NCBI GenBank assembly: GCA_902512585.1
Contig: CABXJW010000008.1
Span: 1 to 45,538 of the forward strand
Origin: an uncultured Woeseiaceae bacterium
GTDB taxonomy: Bacteria; Pseudomonadota; Gammaproteobacteria; Steroidobacterales; Woeseiaceae
Direction of reading: 5' to 3'
Length of the DNA: 45,538 nt
Each line of letters opens with the position of its first letter. Position 1 is the stretch's first letter. Of the stretch, positions 8,082 to 16,366 are shown in pieces. Below the pieces are notes generated by a model, which was given only the letters and a program-made list of their open reading frames with translations, was not told where the DNA came from and searched no databases. The position numbers and the translations under genes were made by a program.

Positions 8082-10208
8082 TTAGAACTTCACACTAAAA
8101 CTTACACCAATATTTTTTCCTGCTAAGGGAACCTCGTTTTTAACAAATGAAGAGTGATTTCGTGCCACCTCATTGAGTAAATTATGACCGAATACTGATG
8201 CAAATATCTCTGTTCCTGATTCAGAAACAAACTTCTGACTGAATCTAGCATCCAACATTTTAAAGCCTTTGGTCACCGTTTCATTCAAACCAATATCGTT
8301 TTGCTCTTGAACATCCTTCAGTACCAAACTAAATCGAGCACCCTGTTCCTTCGAGTACAATAATGAATAAATATTCCTTTCAGGAGTCATCCTGGGAATA
8401 TTGCCCCCATCATTAAATTCACCTGATATAGAATCTTTGGCTATTGATAATTCTAAATTGCCATCATATATATTAAATGTTCTACCTAGTTCTAATTCAT
8501 AACCAGTTAATTGGGCATCTTTTTGTCTATAATTAGCAACAGTAAGATTCTCTTCTTTCTTCGCTGAATCCATAATATAAATATAGTCATCTACATTGTT
8601 GTTAAACATTGTGAATGTCCCAAAAAAACCACTTTGATTGTAATTTAGAGTTAGGTCGATATTTCTTGACCTTTCTTTATCAATGCTTGTGTTACCTATT
8701 TCAAACCTGCCTGTTGCTAGGTGTGGCCCATTCATATAAAGCTCAACCGCTGATGGAGCTCGCTCTACGCTTGCCATATCCAAACTAACATTGAAATATT
8801 CATTAATGTTTCGATTAAGACTTATGGCCAAACTGTCATTTTCGAAATCCTTGTCAAAATAATCTATTTCTTCCTCATGCTCCTCGTGCTCATGACCTTC
8901 TTCCTCTTCTTCATGATGCGCAACGGAACCTTTTCTATTGATACGGTCATGTCTGATGGCCAGATCAAAGTTAAATAAGTCTAAATCTGTGCTGACATAA
9001 TAGCCAAATGAGAATTCTTTATTATCAGAGGGCTTCATGAATGCTTCATGACCAATGATTGAAATATCTTCTTGTATCATATTAATCACTGTTCGTTGCG
9101 AGAGTTTGTCAGTTGAAAAATCAACCACGACACCAAATTCCTGCGCCTCATTATTGAAGGTTGTCGGCCCCTCTTCATGCCCATGATCATCTTCCTCTTC
9201 TTCATGACCAGCTTCCTCAGCATGCTGCTCAATTAGGGAATACTCAGTCCCTGCATAAAAGTAATCAATTTTTTTCAAAGCGCTATCTGAAAAAATATAA
9301 GAGCCTTCTAAGTTAAATACTTCAGAATCGGAGGTGACAAATATTCTTTCTTCCTCATGCTCACCCTCTTCCTCCTCTTCATGCTCTTCACCATGAAATG
9401 GAACTCCATAAAGACTCTCTATTCCACGATAAGAGAGGCCCACATAACCCCAATCACCGGTCTTGGAGACACCAATACGTTGCGACTCACTTTCATAATC
9501 AGAATTTGTTAGATATTTTGGATTCTCTTCATGCTCTTCATGCTCATCTTCGTGCTCTTCTTCATGCTCTTCTTCATGTATTATCGCACCGAAAGGTATT
9601 TCAAATTTCTCAAAACTTGAATCTTTATAAGCCAAACTAAAATTCAAACCACCTAGATTATTTTGATAAGACATTTCTCCAGATTTACCGCCATTGACTG
9701 TTTGAGCTTCACCTCCTATGCGTAACTCTGATTCCAAAAAGTCAGTTCTAGCAATAGTATTATCAACCACGTTAATAATTCCGCCTGTAGTACCATTGGA
9801 ATAGAATATTGATGAAGGACCTCTGATGACTTCAATTTGTTGAATATTATTGAGGTCAATATCATTTATATGATCAGCGCCAATACCAGCGACATCACGA
9901 TTTACCCTACCATTACTCATTATTTTTACACGATTCCCAGACATTCCACGAATAACTGGTTGGCCTACTCCTGAACCATAATCGGCGGAGGATACACCCA
10001 GAAGATTGTCTATTGTTTCTCCAAGGCTCTGGGTTGCCATATTTGAGACAGCATCACCATCCAAAAGATGGATTGGGTTATGAATACTATTTAAGTTTTT
10101 TTCTATGTAAGAGGAAGTTACAATTATTTCCTCTATTACATCCTGTGCAAGGACATTATTTATATTTATTACACTCAATAATATGAGTGCACATCTGATT
10201 TTTTTCAT
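8082..10208 (-). CDS. TonB-dependent receptor with His/Glu-rich loops, ZnuD-like (probable zinc uptake)
   Basis: A 708-residue outer-membrane receptor. It has a signal peptide, a TonB-box-like segment near EEIIVTSSY, a plug with PVIRGMSGNRVKIMSNG, a GADH segment and QQIEVIRGPSSIFYSNGTTG, then a beta-barrel ending in VSFSVKF with a terminal Phe. Four acidic/His blocks lie at about residues 207-227, 271-287, 327-347 and 426-446, probably extracellular loops that capture metal. This matches the ZnuD group of zinc receptors, where His-rich loops are known. GGAG precedes the ATG by eight bases. The upstream small exported gene carries a Zur-box-like site, so induction by zinc starvation is likely. 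Nickel or copper is a less likely substrate. Confidence 0.9.
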   Translation of the reverse strand: MKKIRCALILLSVININNVLAQDVIEEIIVTSSYIEKNLNSIHNPIHLLDGDAVSNMATQSLGETIDNLLGVSSADYGSGVGQPVIRGMSGNRVKIMSNGRVNRDVAGIGADHINDIDLNNIQQIEVIRGPSSIFYSNGTTGGIINVVDNTIARTDFLESELRIGGEAQTVNGGKSGEMSYQNNLGGLNFSLAYKDSSFEKFEIPFGAIIHEEEHEEEHEDEHEEHEENPKYLTNSDYESESQRIGVSKTGDWGYVGLSYRGIESLYGVPFHGEEHEEEEEGEHEEERIFVTSDSEVFNLEGSYIFSDSALKKIDYFYAGTEYSLIEQHAEEAGHEEEEDDHGHEEGPTTFNNEAQEFGVVVDFSTDKLSQRTVINMIQEDISIIGHEAFMKPSDNKEFSFGYYVSTDLDLFNFDLAIRHDRINRKGSVAHHEEEEEGHEHEEHEEEIDYFDKDFENDSLAISLNRNINEYFNVSLDMASVERAPSAVELYMNGPHLATGRFEIGNTSIDKERSRNIDLTLNYNQSGFFGTFTMFNNNVDDYIYIMDSAKKEENLTVANYRQKDAQLTGYELELGRTFNIYDGNLELSIAKDSISGEFNDGGNIPRMTPERNIYSLLYSKEQGARFSLVLKDVQEQNDIGLNETVTKGFKMLDARFSQKFVSESGTEIFASVFGHNLLNEVARNHSSFVKNEVPLAGKNIGVSFSVKF

Positions 10209-10249
10209 TTCGATCTCCGGTATAGATAAAGTTAATTAATACAATAAAA

Positions 10250-10528
10250 TTAAACTTTACTAATAGGAGGCGCTCTGGAGTGAAAGTTACTGAAGTATGC
10301 AGATATGTAGATCTCAATCTTTTCAATGGCGAGAGAGCCCTGGAATGAGAAATTTGCAATAAAATTATTAACGTTAAATGAATCTGAAATATCATTGCCA
10401 CAATGATTACATTCAAAATGAACTGTCTCTGTATTTATTTCATCACAAGAAAAAGCATGTAATGTTGACGAACAAGCAAAGAGCAAGCCAATTATCAGAA
10501 TAATAGTTTTATTATTTAAATACTTCAT
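10250..10528 (-). CDS. Small exported Cys-containing protein upstream of the zinc receptor
   Basis: A 92-residue protein with a signal peptide (KTIILIIGLLFACSSTLHA) and a mature part bearing C-x2-C in CNHCGND and a C-terminal SRAPP motif. Small exported proteins of this layout, ending in RAPP, occur upstream of zinc receptors in other gammaproteobacteria, as far as I recall. LFAC could also serve as a poor lipobox. Function is unknown; a periplasmic metal carrier or sensor is an inference. It is first in the operon: the gap to the receptor is 41 bp, and the promoter and Zur-like box abut its ATG. An overlapping ORF in another frame (10156-10416) has no signal peptide and was not chosen. Confidence 0.75.
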   Translation of the reverse strand: MKYLNNKTIILIIGLLFACSSTLHAFSCDEINTETVHFECNHCGNDISDSFNVNNFIANFSFQGSLAIEKIEIYISAYFSNFHSRAPPISKV

Positions 10529-10532
10529 AAGT

Positions 10533-10545
10533 GTTATAATATAAC
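10533..10545 (-). promoter_or_regulatory. Zur-box-like operator
   Basis: GTTATAATATAAC, with six-base inverted arms around a central A, plus flanking TG on one side, matches the core of the gammaproteobacterial Zur consensus (TGTTATA-N-TATAACA). It ends four bases upstream of the ATG of the small exported gene at 10528 and covers the -10 element, so bound Zur would block transcription. No zur gene is in the window. Confidence 0.7.
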
Positions 10546-10565
10546 GTAATGATCATATTAAGCAA
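10538..10565 (-). promoter_or_regulatory. Predicted promoter of the zinc operon, nearly leaderless
   Basis: On the minus strand TTGCTT (10565-10560), a 16-base spacer and TATATT (10543-10538) form a plausible sigma-70 promoter. Transcription would start a few bases before the ATG at 10528, and no Shine-Dalgarno sequence is present, so a leaderless or near-leaderless mRNA is predicted. Inference from sequence only. Confidence 0.5.
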
Positions 10566-10601
10566 AATATTTTAAAAAATTGCTTGGTAAAATCAGCTTA
10601 T

Positions 10602-11246
10602 TCAAGCTTTCTTAGCGAAATCATCATAATGGAAATATTTAATTCCTTGAGATTTTCTTGATGTAACCATGGTCTTAGCAACTAAATCTGCCCTGACACA
10701 CTTATATTTACTGAATGCTCCCATCAGAAGAAAGTTTATTAGGATGAAGCACTTTTGACCTATATCTTCCATAAACCTGGGCTCACTTCGAGCCCCTAAA
10801 AGTAAACCAGGACGAAATATATTGGTACTCATAAAATCTAATGCTTCAATTTTCTTTTCTATTTTACCTTTGGTACTTAAATAGAAGTTATTTGAAGATA
10901 CATCTGCGCCCACCGAAGAGATAAGGCTCACTTTCAGTGCTCCAGCCTTTTTTGCTTTTTCAGCTAAAGCAATGGTGTAATCATGATCTATTTTCTTGAA
11001 GTTATTCTTATTACCCGCCTTTTTTATAGTTGTCCCCAGACAAAGAAATAAATGATCACACGTTGGAAAATTGCCATTACAAATAAAATCATCAAAATCA
11101 ACTATCAAATTATCAATATTACTGCTTAGATTTGACATAGATCTTCGTGTAATAGCGATGACTTTATTCTCTTTTTTACTCAAATGATGGCACACTAAAT
11201 TACCGACAAGACCTGTTGCACCTATTACGACCGAAATTTCTGACAT
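10602..11246 (-). CDS. NAD(P)-binding Rossmann protein, TIP30/HTATIP2-like atypical SDR
   Basis: A protein of about 214 residues with the dinucleotide-binding motif VIGATGLVGNLV at the N-terminus, then LFLCLGTTIKKAG, VSLISSVGAD, a possible YLSTKGKIEKKI active-site segment (Tyr-x3-Lys) and NIFRPGLLLGARSEPR. These match the atypical short-chain dehydrogenase group that includes TIP30/HTATIP2 and bacterial nucleoside-diphosphate-sugar epimerase-like proteins. Substrate is unknown. The ATG at 11246 is preferred over an in-frame GTG three bases upstream. It is divergent from the NTF2-like gene across about 160 bp. Confidence 0.85.
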   Translation of the reverse strand: MSEISVVIGATGLVGNLVCHHLSKKENKVIAITRRSMSNLSSNIDNLIVDFDDFICNGNFPTCDHLFLCLGTTIKKAGNKNNFKKIDHDYTIALAEKAKKAGALKVSLISSVGADVSSNNFYLSTKGKIEKKIEALDFMSTNIFRPGLLLGARSEPRFMEDIGQKCFILINFLLMGAFSKYKCVRADLVAKTMVTSRKSQGIKYFHYDDFAKKA

Positions 11247-11408
11247 CACACTAAACTCATTAATTATCTAATTATTTTTCATTACATCATGAATAAAATT
11301 TTTACGTTCCAAGATTTAACCATAATTCATCATAAGAATAAGTTTAACTCAACAAAGTAAATACTGCTCTATTCATCCTAACTAGGTTTGTTGTATTATT
11401 AGCTTATT

Positions 11409-11888
11409 ATGATTACACCAAAAAATACTTGTGAGAAAGACATAATTGAATTTCTTACATCATGGAAAGATGGAATACTTGATATTGGAAAAGCATTCCG
11501 TAACCATGAGAATTACGAAGAAAAAGCAGAAGCATTCATACACAAACATTATGCCTTTGAAGATGAACAAGTTTTATTTAAGCCCACCTATACTAAAGAT
11601 GTAATATTTAGGAATGACTTTGATCAAGCGCTGTCTTATTTTATATCCGGCAATATTGCTGAAGACTCCGGATTTGCTATAAAACCATGGTTGGATATTT
11701 CTACAACTGACATTAATTTTATAATCGAAGATCAACTCTGCGCTGTAATGGGTGTACTTGAACTCAAAGCAGAAGCCTCTACAAGCATTGCTGTAATTGC
11801 TTTCACATTTGTATTGATAAAAACTAAAACAAAGCTAAAAATCAAAATTCACCATTCTTCTGAAATAAGCTCTAAATTACTAATTTAA
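11409..11888 (+). CDS. NTF2-like fold protein (often mislabelled phosphoribosyl-AMP cyclohydrolase)
   Basis: A 159-residue soluble protein with an N-terminal helix, then YAFEDEQVLFKPTYT, ALSYFISGN and EDSGFAIKPWLDIS, followed by a beta-rich C-terminus. This pattern recurs in a conserved bacterial family with an NTF2/SnoaL-like cone fold that databases sometimes call phosphoribosyl-AMP cyclohydrolase; the zinc-ligand Cys pattern of HisI is absent, so I reject that name. Function is unknown. It converges on the DUF2805 gene, with only four bases between the stops. Confidence 0.65.
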   Translation: MITPKNTCEKDIIEFLTSWKDGILDIGKAFRNHENYEEKAEAFIHKHYAFEDEQVLFKPTYTKDVIFRNDFDQALSYFISGNIAEDSGFAIKPWLDISTTDINFIIEDQLCAVMGVLELKAEASTSIAVIAFTFVLIKTKTKLKIKIHHSSEISSKLLI

Positions 11889-11892
11889 AAGT

Positions 11893-12102
11893 CTATTTGT
11901 AGCTGTATCTTCTATCAGAGAAAGAGCGGACTCGCTTTCGCCAAGCTCTATAAGAACCTGTTTTTAGATTTTCTCGCATCAGTTTTTTTACTTCATTCTC
12001 ACCTAGACCATACTGTGTTTTTATATTTTGGAAAGTAACATGATCAGAGAGTGCCATCTGAATAACTTCACTTACTTGATCTTTAGAAAGTTCTTTTTTC
12101 AT
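11893..12102 (-). CDS. DUF2805 / TIGR03643 small protein
   Basis: A 69-residue basic protein matching the DUF2805 pattern: IQMALSDHVTFQNIKTQYGL, GENEVKKLMRENLK and SYRAWRKRVRS. The centre reads like a helix-turn-helix and the C-terminus is rich in Arg/Lys, suggesting nucleic-acid binding (inference). The family is widespread and uncharacterised. It is last in a minus-strand run with the aminotransferase and a small membrane protein, 26 bp from the latter. Confidence 0.85.
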   Translation of the reverse strand: MKKELSKDQVSEVIQMALSDHVTFQNIKTQYGLGENEVKKLMRENLKTGSYRAWRKRVRSFSDRRYSYK

Positions 12103-12128
12103 ATTTGTAAGATAAAAAAATTAGACAA

Positions 12129-12353
12129 TTAAAACCATCGAACAACACCAATTATTCCAGCAGTTGCATAGAAGAATTGTAATAATAAAATACCATAATG
12201 CCTACAAAGAAAAGCCCATACACCAATTGCAACAGCAGAGATAAAAAGGAGGGTGAAACCTAGCACTTCATTTCCAGTGTTTGAGGCAACCAACATCGAA
12301 TAAGCAATTGCAGTAATAACTCCGAACCATTCTAGTACTTTTTTAGAAATCAT
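12129..12353 (-). CDS. Small three-helix membrane protein
   Basis: A 74-residue hydrophobic protein with probable helices at about 8-24, 29-49 and 53-72 and the conserved-looking segments ASNTGNEVLGFTLL and LLLQFFYATAGIIGVVRW. The size and topology resemble small YgjV/SemiSWEET/PnuC-like half-transporters, but I cannot name the family. It sits 19 bp after the class III aminotransferase start-proximal neighbour's stop (12373) and 26 bp before DUF2805, so all three are probably co-transcribed. Confidence 0.7.
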   Translation of the reverse strand: MISKKVLEWFGVITAIAYSMLVASNTGNEVLGFTLLFISAVAIGVWAFLCRHYGILLLQFFYATAGIIGVVRWF

Positions 12354-12372
12354 TATTTAGTGATAAGGTAAT

Positions 12373-13773
12373 TTAAAAACCAGCATCGCCAGTTGGCCAG
12401 GCTGGACTATTGCCAACATCTTGGCCATCTCGATTAATCTTTGCAATGGCACTTTCCATAATTGTTAGGCCCTCTTTGAATGTTTTTTTATCCATATTTA
12501 AAGCAGGGTACATCCTGATATTCTCCTCACGATCACTAATCGCCCAAACCCCGGTATAGAGCATTTCACTCCTAACGGCACGTGCATACCACCAACTTTT
12601 ATCATCTTTTTTATCTTCAGGTGGCTGGAAACTCACTCCTAACAACAAACCACTGAGTCGAATTTGCCTCACAATTTCATATTTTTCTTCCCAGTTCTTC
12701 ATCACGTCTTTAGCTATTTTGGCTAATTGTGCCGCATGATCGATAATGTTATCACGTTTAAATATCTCGAGAGTTTTTATGCCAGCTGCACAACCTGCTG
12801 GTGTACCTGCAAACGTTGAGTTTGCTGAAAAATCTGGGTTATTACCAAGAATTTCATCACGTGCTGCAACTCCAGCACATGCTTCAATACCGCCAGATAA
12901 ATTTTTACCTATTACTAAAATATCTGGCGTAACATCATAATGTTCAACAGCCCACATTTTTGCAGTGCGACCCAGCCCAGTAAGCACCTCATCAGCAATC
13001 ATTAACCAGTCATTGCGATCGCATATATCACGAATTCCTTGTAAAAATTCTTTAGTTGGTATCCAGTTACCGCCCTCAGCTAAGCCAGGTTCAACCATGA
13101 CTGCTGCAATGTTATCTTTAGCTGCAATATAGTCTGGAATATGGTACTCCAAATAATGTAAACAATAATCTGTATATTGTTTTTCTGTCATGCCAGCTGG
13201 AATAAAATCACTGTGTGGGTATGGTGCGATAATGGCACCACCATTCCAGCCTTCCATATATTTTCTGCTATTTAGCCCACCAAAAACTTTGGTTCCGATG
13301 CTGTTCCCATGGAATGAAGAGGAAAAAGTGATCACATGGCGTCTTTTTTTATAGCACATCGCCATATAAAAAGCTGATTCAGCCGCTTCAGTGCCTGAAA
13401 CCTCATAAGTAAAGCGAGATAAGGCTTGATTTGGCGTAATTTGAGTAATATTTTCAGCTAATTCATAGCGCAATGGATGGTCATAATGAAATCCATATCT
13501 CTGTTGCGCTTTATGCACCGCTTCAATTACCTCAGGATGAGCATTACCAAGTGGGTTTGTTGCCCACCCATTTTGAAAATCGATGTATTTATTACCATCA
13601 ACATCCCATATGTAGTCTCCAAGCGCCTTACCAACCATAACTTGTCCGGCCGGTCTAAAACCACGTTTCGCAGCTTGTTGCAGCTTATCATCGAAAATTA
13701 AACCATTCTGGAATAATGAAACACCACGCTTTAAGATTGCTTTGGCTTTGGGCCCTGGAATGGATTTAGTCAT
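12373..13773 (-). CDS. Class III aminotransferase
   Basis: A 466-residue PLP enzyme of the GSAM/omega-aminotransferase type. Visible features are IWDVDGNKYIDFQNGWATNPLG (N-terminal), VSGTEAAESAFYMA, FSSSFHGNSIG, IAAVMVEPGLAEGGN, LMIADEVLTGLGRT and the Schiff-base lysine near residue 290 in VIGKNLSGGIEA. The lysine context (GKNLSGG rather than GKGLGGG) is unusual. Closest in appearance to glutamate-1-semialdehyde or aspartate-family aminotransferase-like proteins; without the hemL neighbourhood I do not assign tetrapyrrole synthesis. It is first in a run with the small membrane protein and DUF2805. Confidence 0.88.
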   Translation of the reverse strand: MTKSIPGPKAKAILKRGVSLFQNGLIFDDKLQQAAKRGFRPAGQVMVGKALGDYIWDVDGNKYIDFQNGWATNPLGNAHPEVIEAVHKAQQRYGFHYDHPLRYELAENITQITPNQALSRFTYEVSGTEAAESAFYMAMCYKKRRHVITFSSSFHGNSIGTKVFGGLNSRKYMEGWNGGAIIAPYPHSDFIPAGMTEKQYTDYCLHYLEYHIPDYIAAKDNIAAVMVEPGLAEGGNWIPTKEFLQGIRDICDRNDWLMIADEVLTGLGRTAKMWAVEHYDVTPDILVIGKNLSGGIEACAGVAARDEILGNNPDFSANSTFAGTPAGCAAGIKTLEIFKRDNIIDHAAQLAKIAKDVMKNWEEKYEIVRQIRLSGLLLGVSFQPPEDKKDDKSWWYARAVRSEMLYTGVWAISDREENIRMYPALNMDKKTFKEGLTIMESAIAKINRDGQDVGNSPAWPTGDAGF

Positions 13774-13874
13774 ATTAAATACTTATTACTCAATTATGTC
13801 TTCTATCATTCAGTATAACAGTAAGTATTAATAGCTAAAATATTACGCACACAATGTGCACCGCAAAACTAATA

Positions 13875-14300
13875 TTAATTAACCGGATTAAAAATTGGTC
13901 GTGTTACTGAGTAAGCCCAATAGAAAAACAGAAACTGCAATGCTAAACGGAAATATAATAAAGATAATGGGATCTCAGGAAATGCTTCAGGGGTAAGCGC
14001 CATGTATATATTTGCCGGATAAACGCAAATTAAAAGTGCCACTAAGCCCCAGCCAGCAATTTTTCGTAATCTAGGAACTAACAAGCAAACACCTCCTAAA
14101 ATTTCAAAAAAACCACTGATATATACTGCCTCTGCATGCAATGGAAAAGAAGGAGGCATGATGGCTAAATAAAACTCTGGATTTATAAAGTGATCAACAC
14201 CTACGTTTAAAAAAAAACCAGCCAAACCCAGCAAAACTAACTTTCTCCATATACCCAAGGGTAACTTCAGCCATGAAGAAATAAACGATAGTAATTGCAT
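13875..14300 (-). CDS. DoxX family membrane protein
   Basis: A 141-residue protein with four hydrophobic helices and the DoxX signature in GVDHFINPEFYLAIMPP, FEILGGVCLLVPRLRKIAGWG and VYPANIYMAL. DoxX-like proteins are inner-membrane proteins linked to respiration or thiol-oxidation systems; the exact role is unknown. It follows the MDR dehydrogenase by 22 bp on the same strand, suggesting one transcript with it and the DUF1295 gene. Confidence 0.88.
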   Translation of the reverse strand: MQLLSFISSWLKLPLGIWRKLVLLGLAGFFLNVGVDHFINPEFYLAIMPPSFPLHAEAVYISGFFEILGGVCLLVPRLRKIAGWGLVALLICVYPANIYMALTPEAFPEIPLSLLYFRLALQFLFFYWAYSVTRPIFNPVN

Positions 14301-14322
14301 AATTTTGAATTATCGCTCGCTA

Positions 14323-15459
14323 TTATTTATGAGGAGCAACTAAGTATTTCTCACCAGTTGCCTGTTTGGCATAGCTCTTGATTATTTCTGGCTGCAACAT
14401 CTCTTCAAATGAGATAGTTTGCGTATACTGGCTGGCAAAAGTTGTTTTTATTTCTTTGGCCACACGGTCACGCATCAGCTGGAATTTTTCCATACCAATT
14501 CTTTCTATCATTGGCATTAGAAGCCACCCACCAAGGCCCCATTGCATCCCAAAAGATCGATTCAGAATAGTTGGTGATTGATCTAACCCTCCATAAATAT
14601 ATACCTGTTTGTATGTATCAGATCCATACCGACTATATTCTTTTGATTTTTTATTAGCAGCCACTTCCATTGCCGCTAAGATCTGGCCCGCTAATTTACC
14701 ATCATTGCCGCCTCCAGTCGCATCAAAACCTAATGTGGCACCGGTAACTGTTAACGCCTCAATCAGGTTTCTCATAAAATTCTGATCACTGCTATTTAAC
14801 ACATAGTCTGCACCTAATTCTTTCAAAGTTTTAACTTGTTCATCAGTTCTTACTATATTTACGAGTGGTATTGCATCATCCATACACACCTTAATTAACA
14901 TTTTTCCTAGATTTGATGCTGCAGCAGTATTCAATAAAGCATGGTGATTTTCCATCCTCATAGTTTCAACAAATGCGAGAACAGTTAGTGGGTTAACAAA
15001 TGACGATGCTGCTTCAGTTGCAAGAGTATCATCATTCATAATCAAACAATTATGCGCAGGCACACAGCGGAACTGAGAGTACATTGCACCACCTGCTACA
15101 CCTGCCAATTTTCCAATCAAAGTTGTCGAATTTGAGCCACTTGCCTCTATCACTCCAGCACCTTCATTACCGACTGGCATAGCTTGATTTAATCTTGATT
15201 TCATTGTTCCCATCAACGCCGGATGAACTCTCATACTAGTTAACGTATTATCTCCTGAACCTCGGGTATTGAGACTTTCAAGGTCAGCAGCAAAGCTTAT
15301 TAAAAGGCCAAGATCCGAGGGATTAATTGGTGATGCTTCTACTTTTACTAACACCTCGTGTTCCAGAGGAACTGGTTTCTTTGTGGTCGCAATGGACAAT
15401 TCAATAAAACCCTCAGGTGTTAGTGTCGATCTTATTTCTTTAGAGGTATTTTCAGACAT
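14323..15459 (-). CDS. MDR-superfamily NAD(P)H-dependent dehydrogenase (zinc-less, quinone-reductase-like)
   Basis: A 378-residue protein with a GroES-like domain (VKVEASPINPSDLGLL, MPVGNEGAGVI) and a Rossmann domain (LNTAAASNLGKMLIKVC, LKELGADYVLNS, LGFDATGGG). The catalytic-zinc Cys/His ligands of classical alcohol dehydrogenases are not visible, so it is nearer to quinone or enoyl reductases. The region around residues 230-310 is longer than usual for quinone oxidoreductases. It starts two bases after the DUF1295 gene stops, a tight operon arrangement. Confidence 0.85.
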   Translation of the reverse strand: MSENTSKEIRSTLTPEGFIELSIATTKKPVPLEHEVLVKVEASPINPSDLGLLISFAADLESLNTRGSGDNTLTSMRVHPALMGTMKSRLNQAMPVGNEGAGVIEASGSNSTTLIGKLAGVAGGAMYSQFRCVPAHNCLIMNDDTLATEAASSFVNPLTVLAFVETMRMENHHALLNTAAASNLGKMLIKVCMDDAIPLVNIVRTDEQVKTLKELGADYVLNSSDQNFMRNLIEALTVTGATLGFDATGGGNDGKLAGQILAAMEVAANKKSKEYSRYGSDTYKQVYIYGGLDQSPTILNRSFGMQWGLGGWLLMPMIERIGMEKFQLMRDRVAKEIKTTFASQYTQTISFEEMLQPEIIKSYAKQATGEKYLVAPHK

Positions 15460-15461
15460 AG

Positions 15462-16352
15462 TTAACCCTTAATATTATTTTTAAAAAGGGATGGTACTAA
15501 TTTTGGAGTATTTTTCCTGTAATTATTATATTCATCTAAATGCCCCCATTTTTCTGTGCCTCGTGCCTCTAATATTCTTATTCCACTAATAAAATTCAAA
15601 AGTAAATAAGTAAAAATGGGAGAAAATAATGCCAGATAACTCATACCCTCAAATGAAGAAATACTCATGACTGTAATTCCAGTCCATAAGGTAATCTCAC
15701 CAAAATAGTTAGGGTGTCGTGACCTCGCCCAAAGACCCTGTGTTATGAACAAATCCTTATTATCTATGTTGGATCGGAATGCGAGTTTCTGCCTGTCGGC
15801 GATTACCTCAAAAGCAAAGCCAAATATGAATAGAATTAAGCCTAAAATAAATAAATTATTTACTATCACTCCCGCGGGACTCGTAATTGCTACCAATGCT
15901 GCTGAAGAGCATATAAAAACCCACATACCTTGAAGCGTCCAAGTCATCAAAAACCGAGAATAAGAGGTTTTAATTAAATCAAATCTTTTATCTTTGCCAT
16001 CTTTATGAATTCTCATAAAAAGAAAAGAACCAAGCCTGATTGCCCATATGATAATAGCCCCAGCAACAATTAAATTACTGTATTTCAGATCCACAATACT
16101 GTCTGTTACTATCAGGCAATACACAGAGATACTCAAGTAAGTGATACTACCAGTTAAATCATAGAATTTTTCAGTCTTAAAATAAAAAGCTGGCAAGAAG
16201 GCGATCCATTGAATAATAAACGCAATAAACAAAACCTGTTGCATTAGATTTATAGCATAAATTTCAATGCTGTTAGATGAGATTAGGTCAGCATAAATTT
16301 TTGTAAAAACAAAAACTACAGCAACAATTACTATGTTTTTTAAATGATTCAT
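15462..16352 (-). CDS. DUF1295 / steroid 5-alpha-reductase-like membrane protein
   Basis: A 296-residue polytopic membrane protein with about seven helices and the family signature RSRHPNYFGEITLWTG near the C-terminus, which in relatives contributes to NAD(P)H binding. Upstream, IRLGSFLFMRIHKDGKDKRFD is also typical. The family includes steroid and polyprenol reductases and isoprenylcysteine methyltransferase-like folds; the substrate here is unknown. It heads a likely operon DUF1295-MDR-DoxX, with a palindrome at 16367-16386 just upstream of the start. Confidence 0.87.
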   Translation of the reverse strand: MNHLKNIVIVAVVFVFTKIYADLISSNSIEIYAINLMQQVLFIAFIIQWIAFLPAFYFKTEKFYDLTGSITYLSISVYCLIVTDSIVDLKYSNLIVAGAIIIWAIRLGSFLFMRIHKDGKDKRFDLIKTSYSRFLMTWTLQGMWVFICSSAALVAITSPAGVIVNNLFILGLILFIFGFAFEVIADRQKLAFRSNIDNKDLFITQGLWARSRHPNYFGEITLWTGITVMSISSFEGMSYLALFSPIFTYLLLNFISGIRILEARGTEKWGHLDEYNNYRKNTPKLVPSLFKNNIKG

Positions 16353-16366
16353 AAAGACCAGCTCTT

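Noticed and set aside
9398-9640. Plus-strand 80-residue ORF rich in His/Leu
   Set aside because: It is the antisense of the receptor's GAA/CAT-rich repeat; low-complexity shadow with no ribosome site.
11409-11888. Phosphoribosyl-AMP cyclohydrolase (HisI)
   Set aside because: HisI zinc-binding Cys motifs are missing; the pattern fits the NTF2-like family that is commonly mislabelled this way.
13856-13870. GTGCACCGCAAAACT, 14/15 match to 45107-45121 in the ETF-QO remnant
   Set aside because: Short, one-off match; the right-hand copy is a conserved coding segment (HCKT) and no other similarity extends from either copy.
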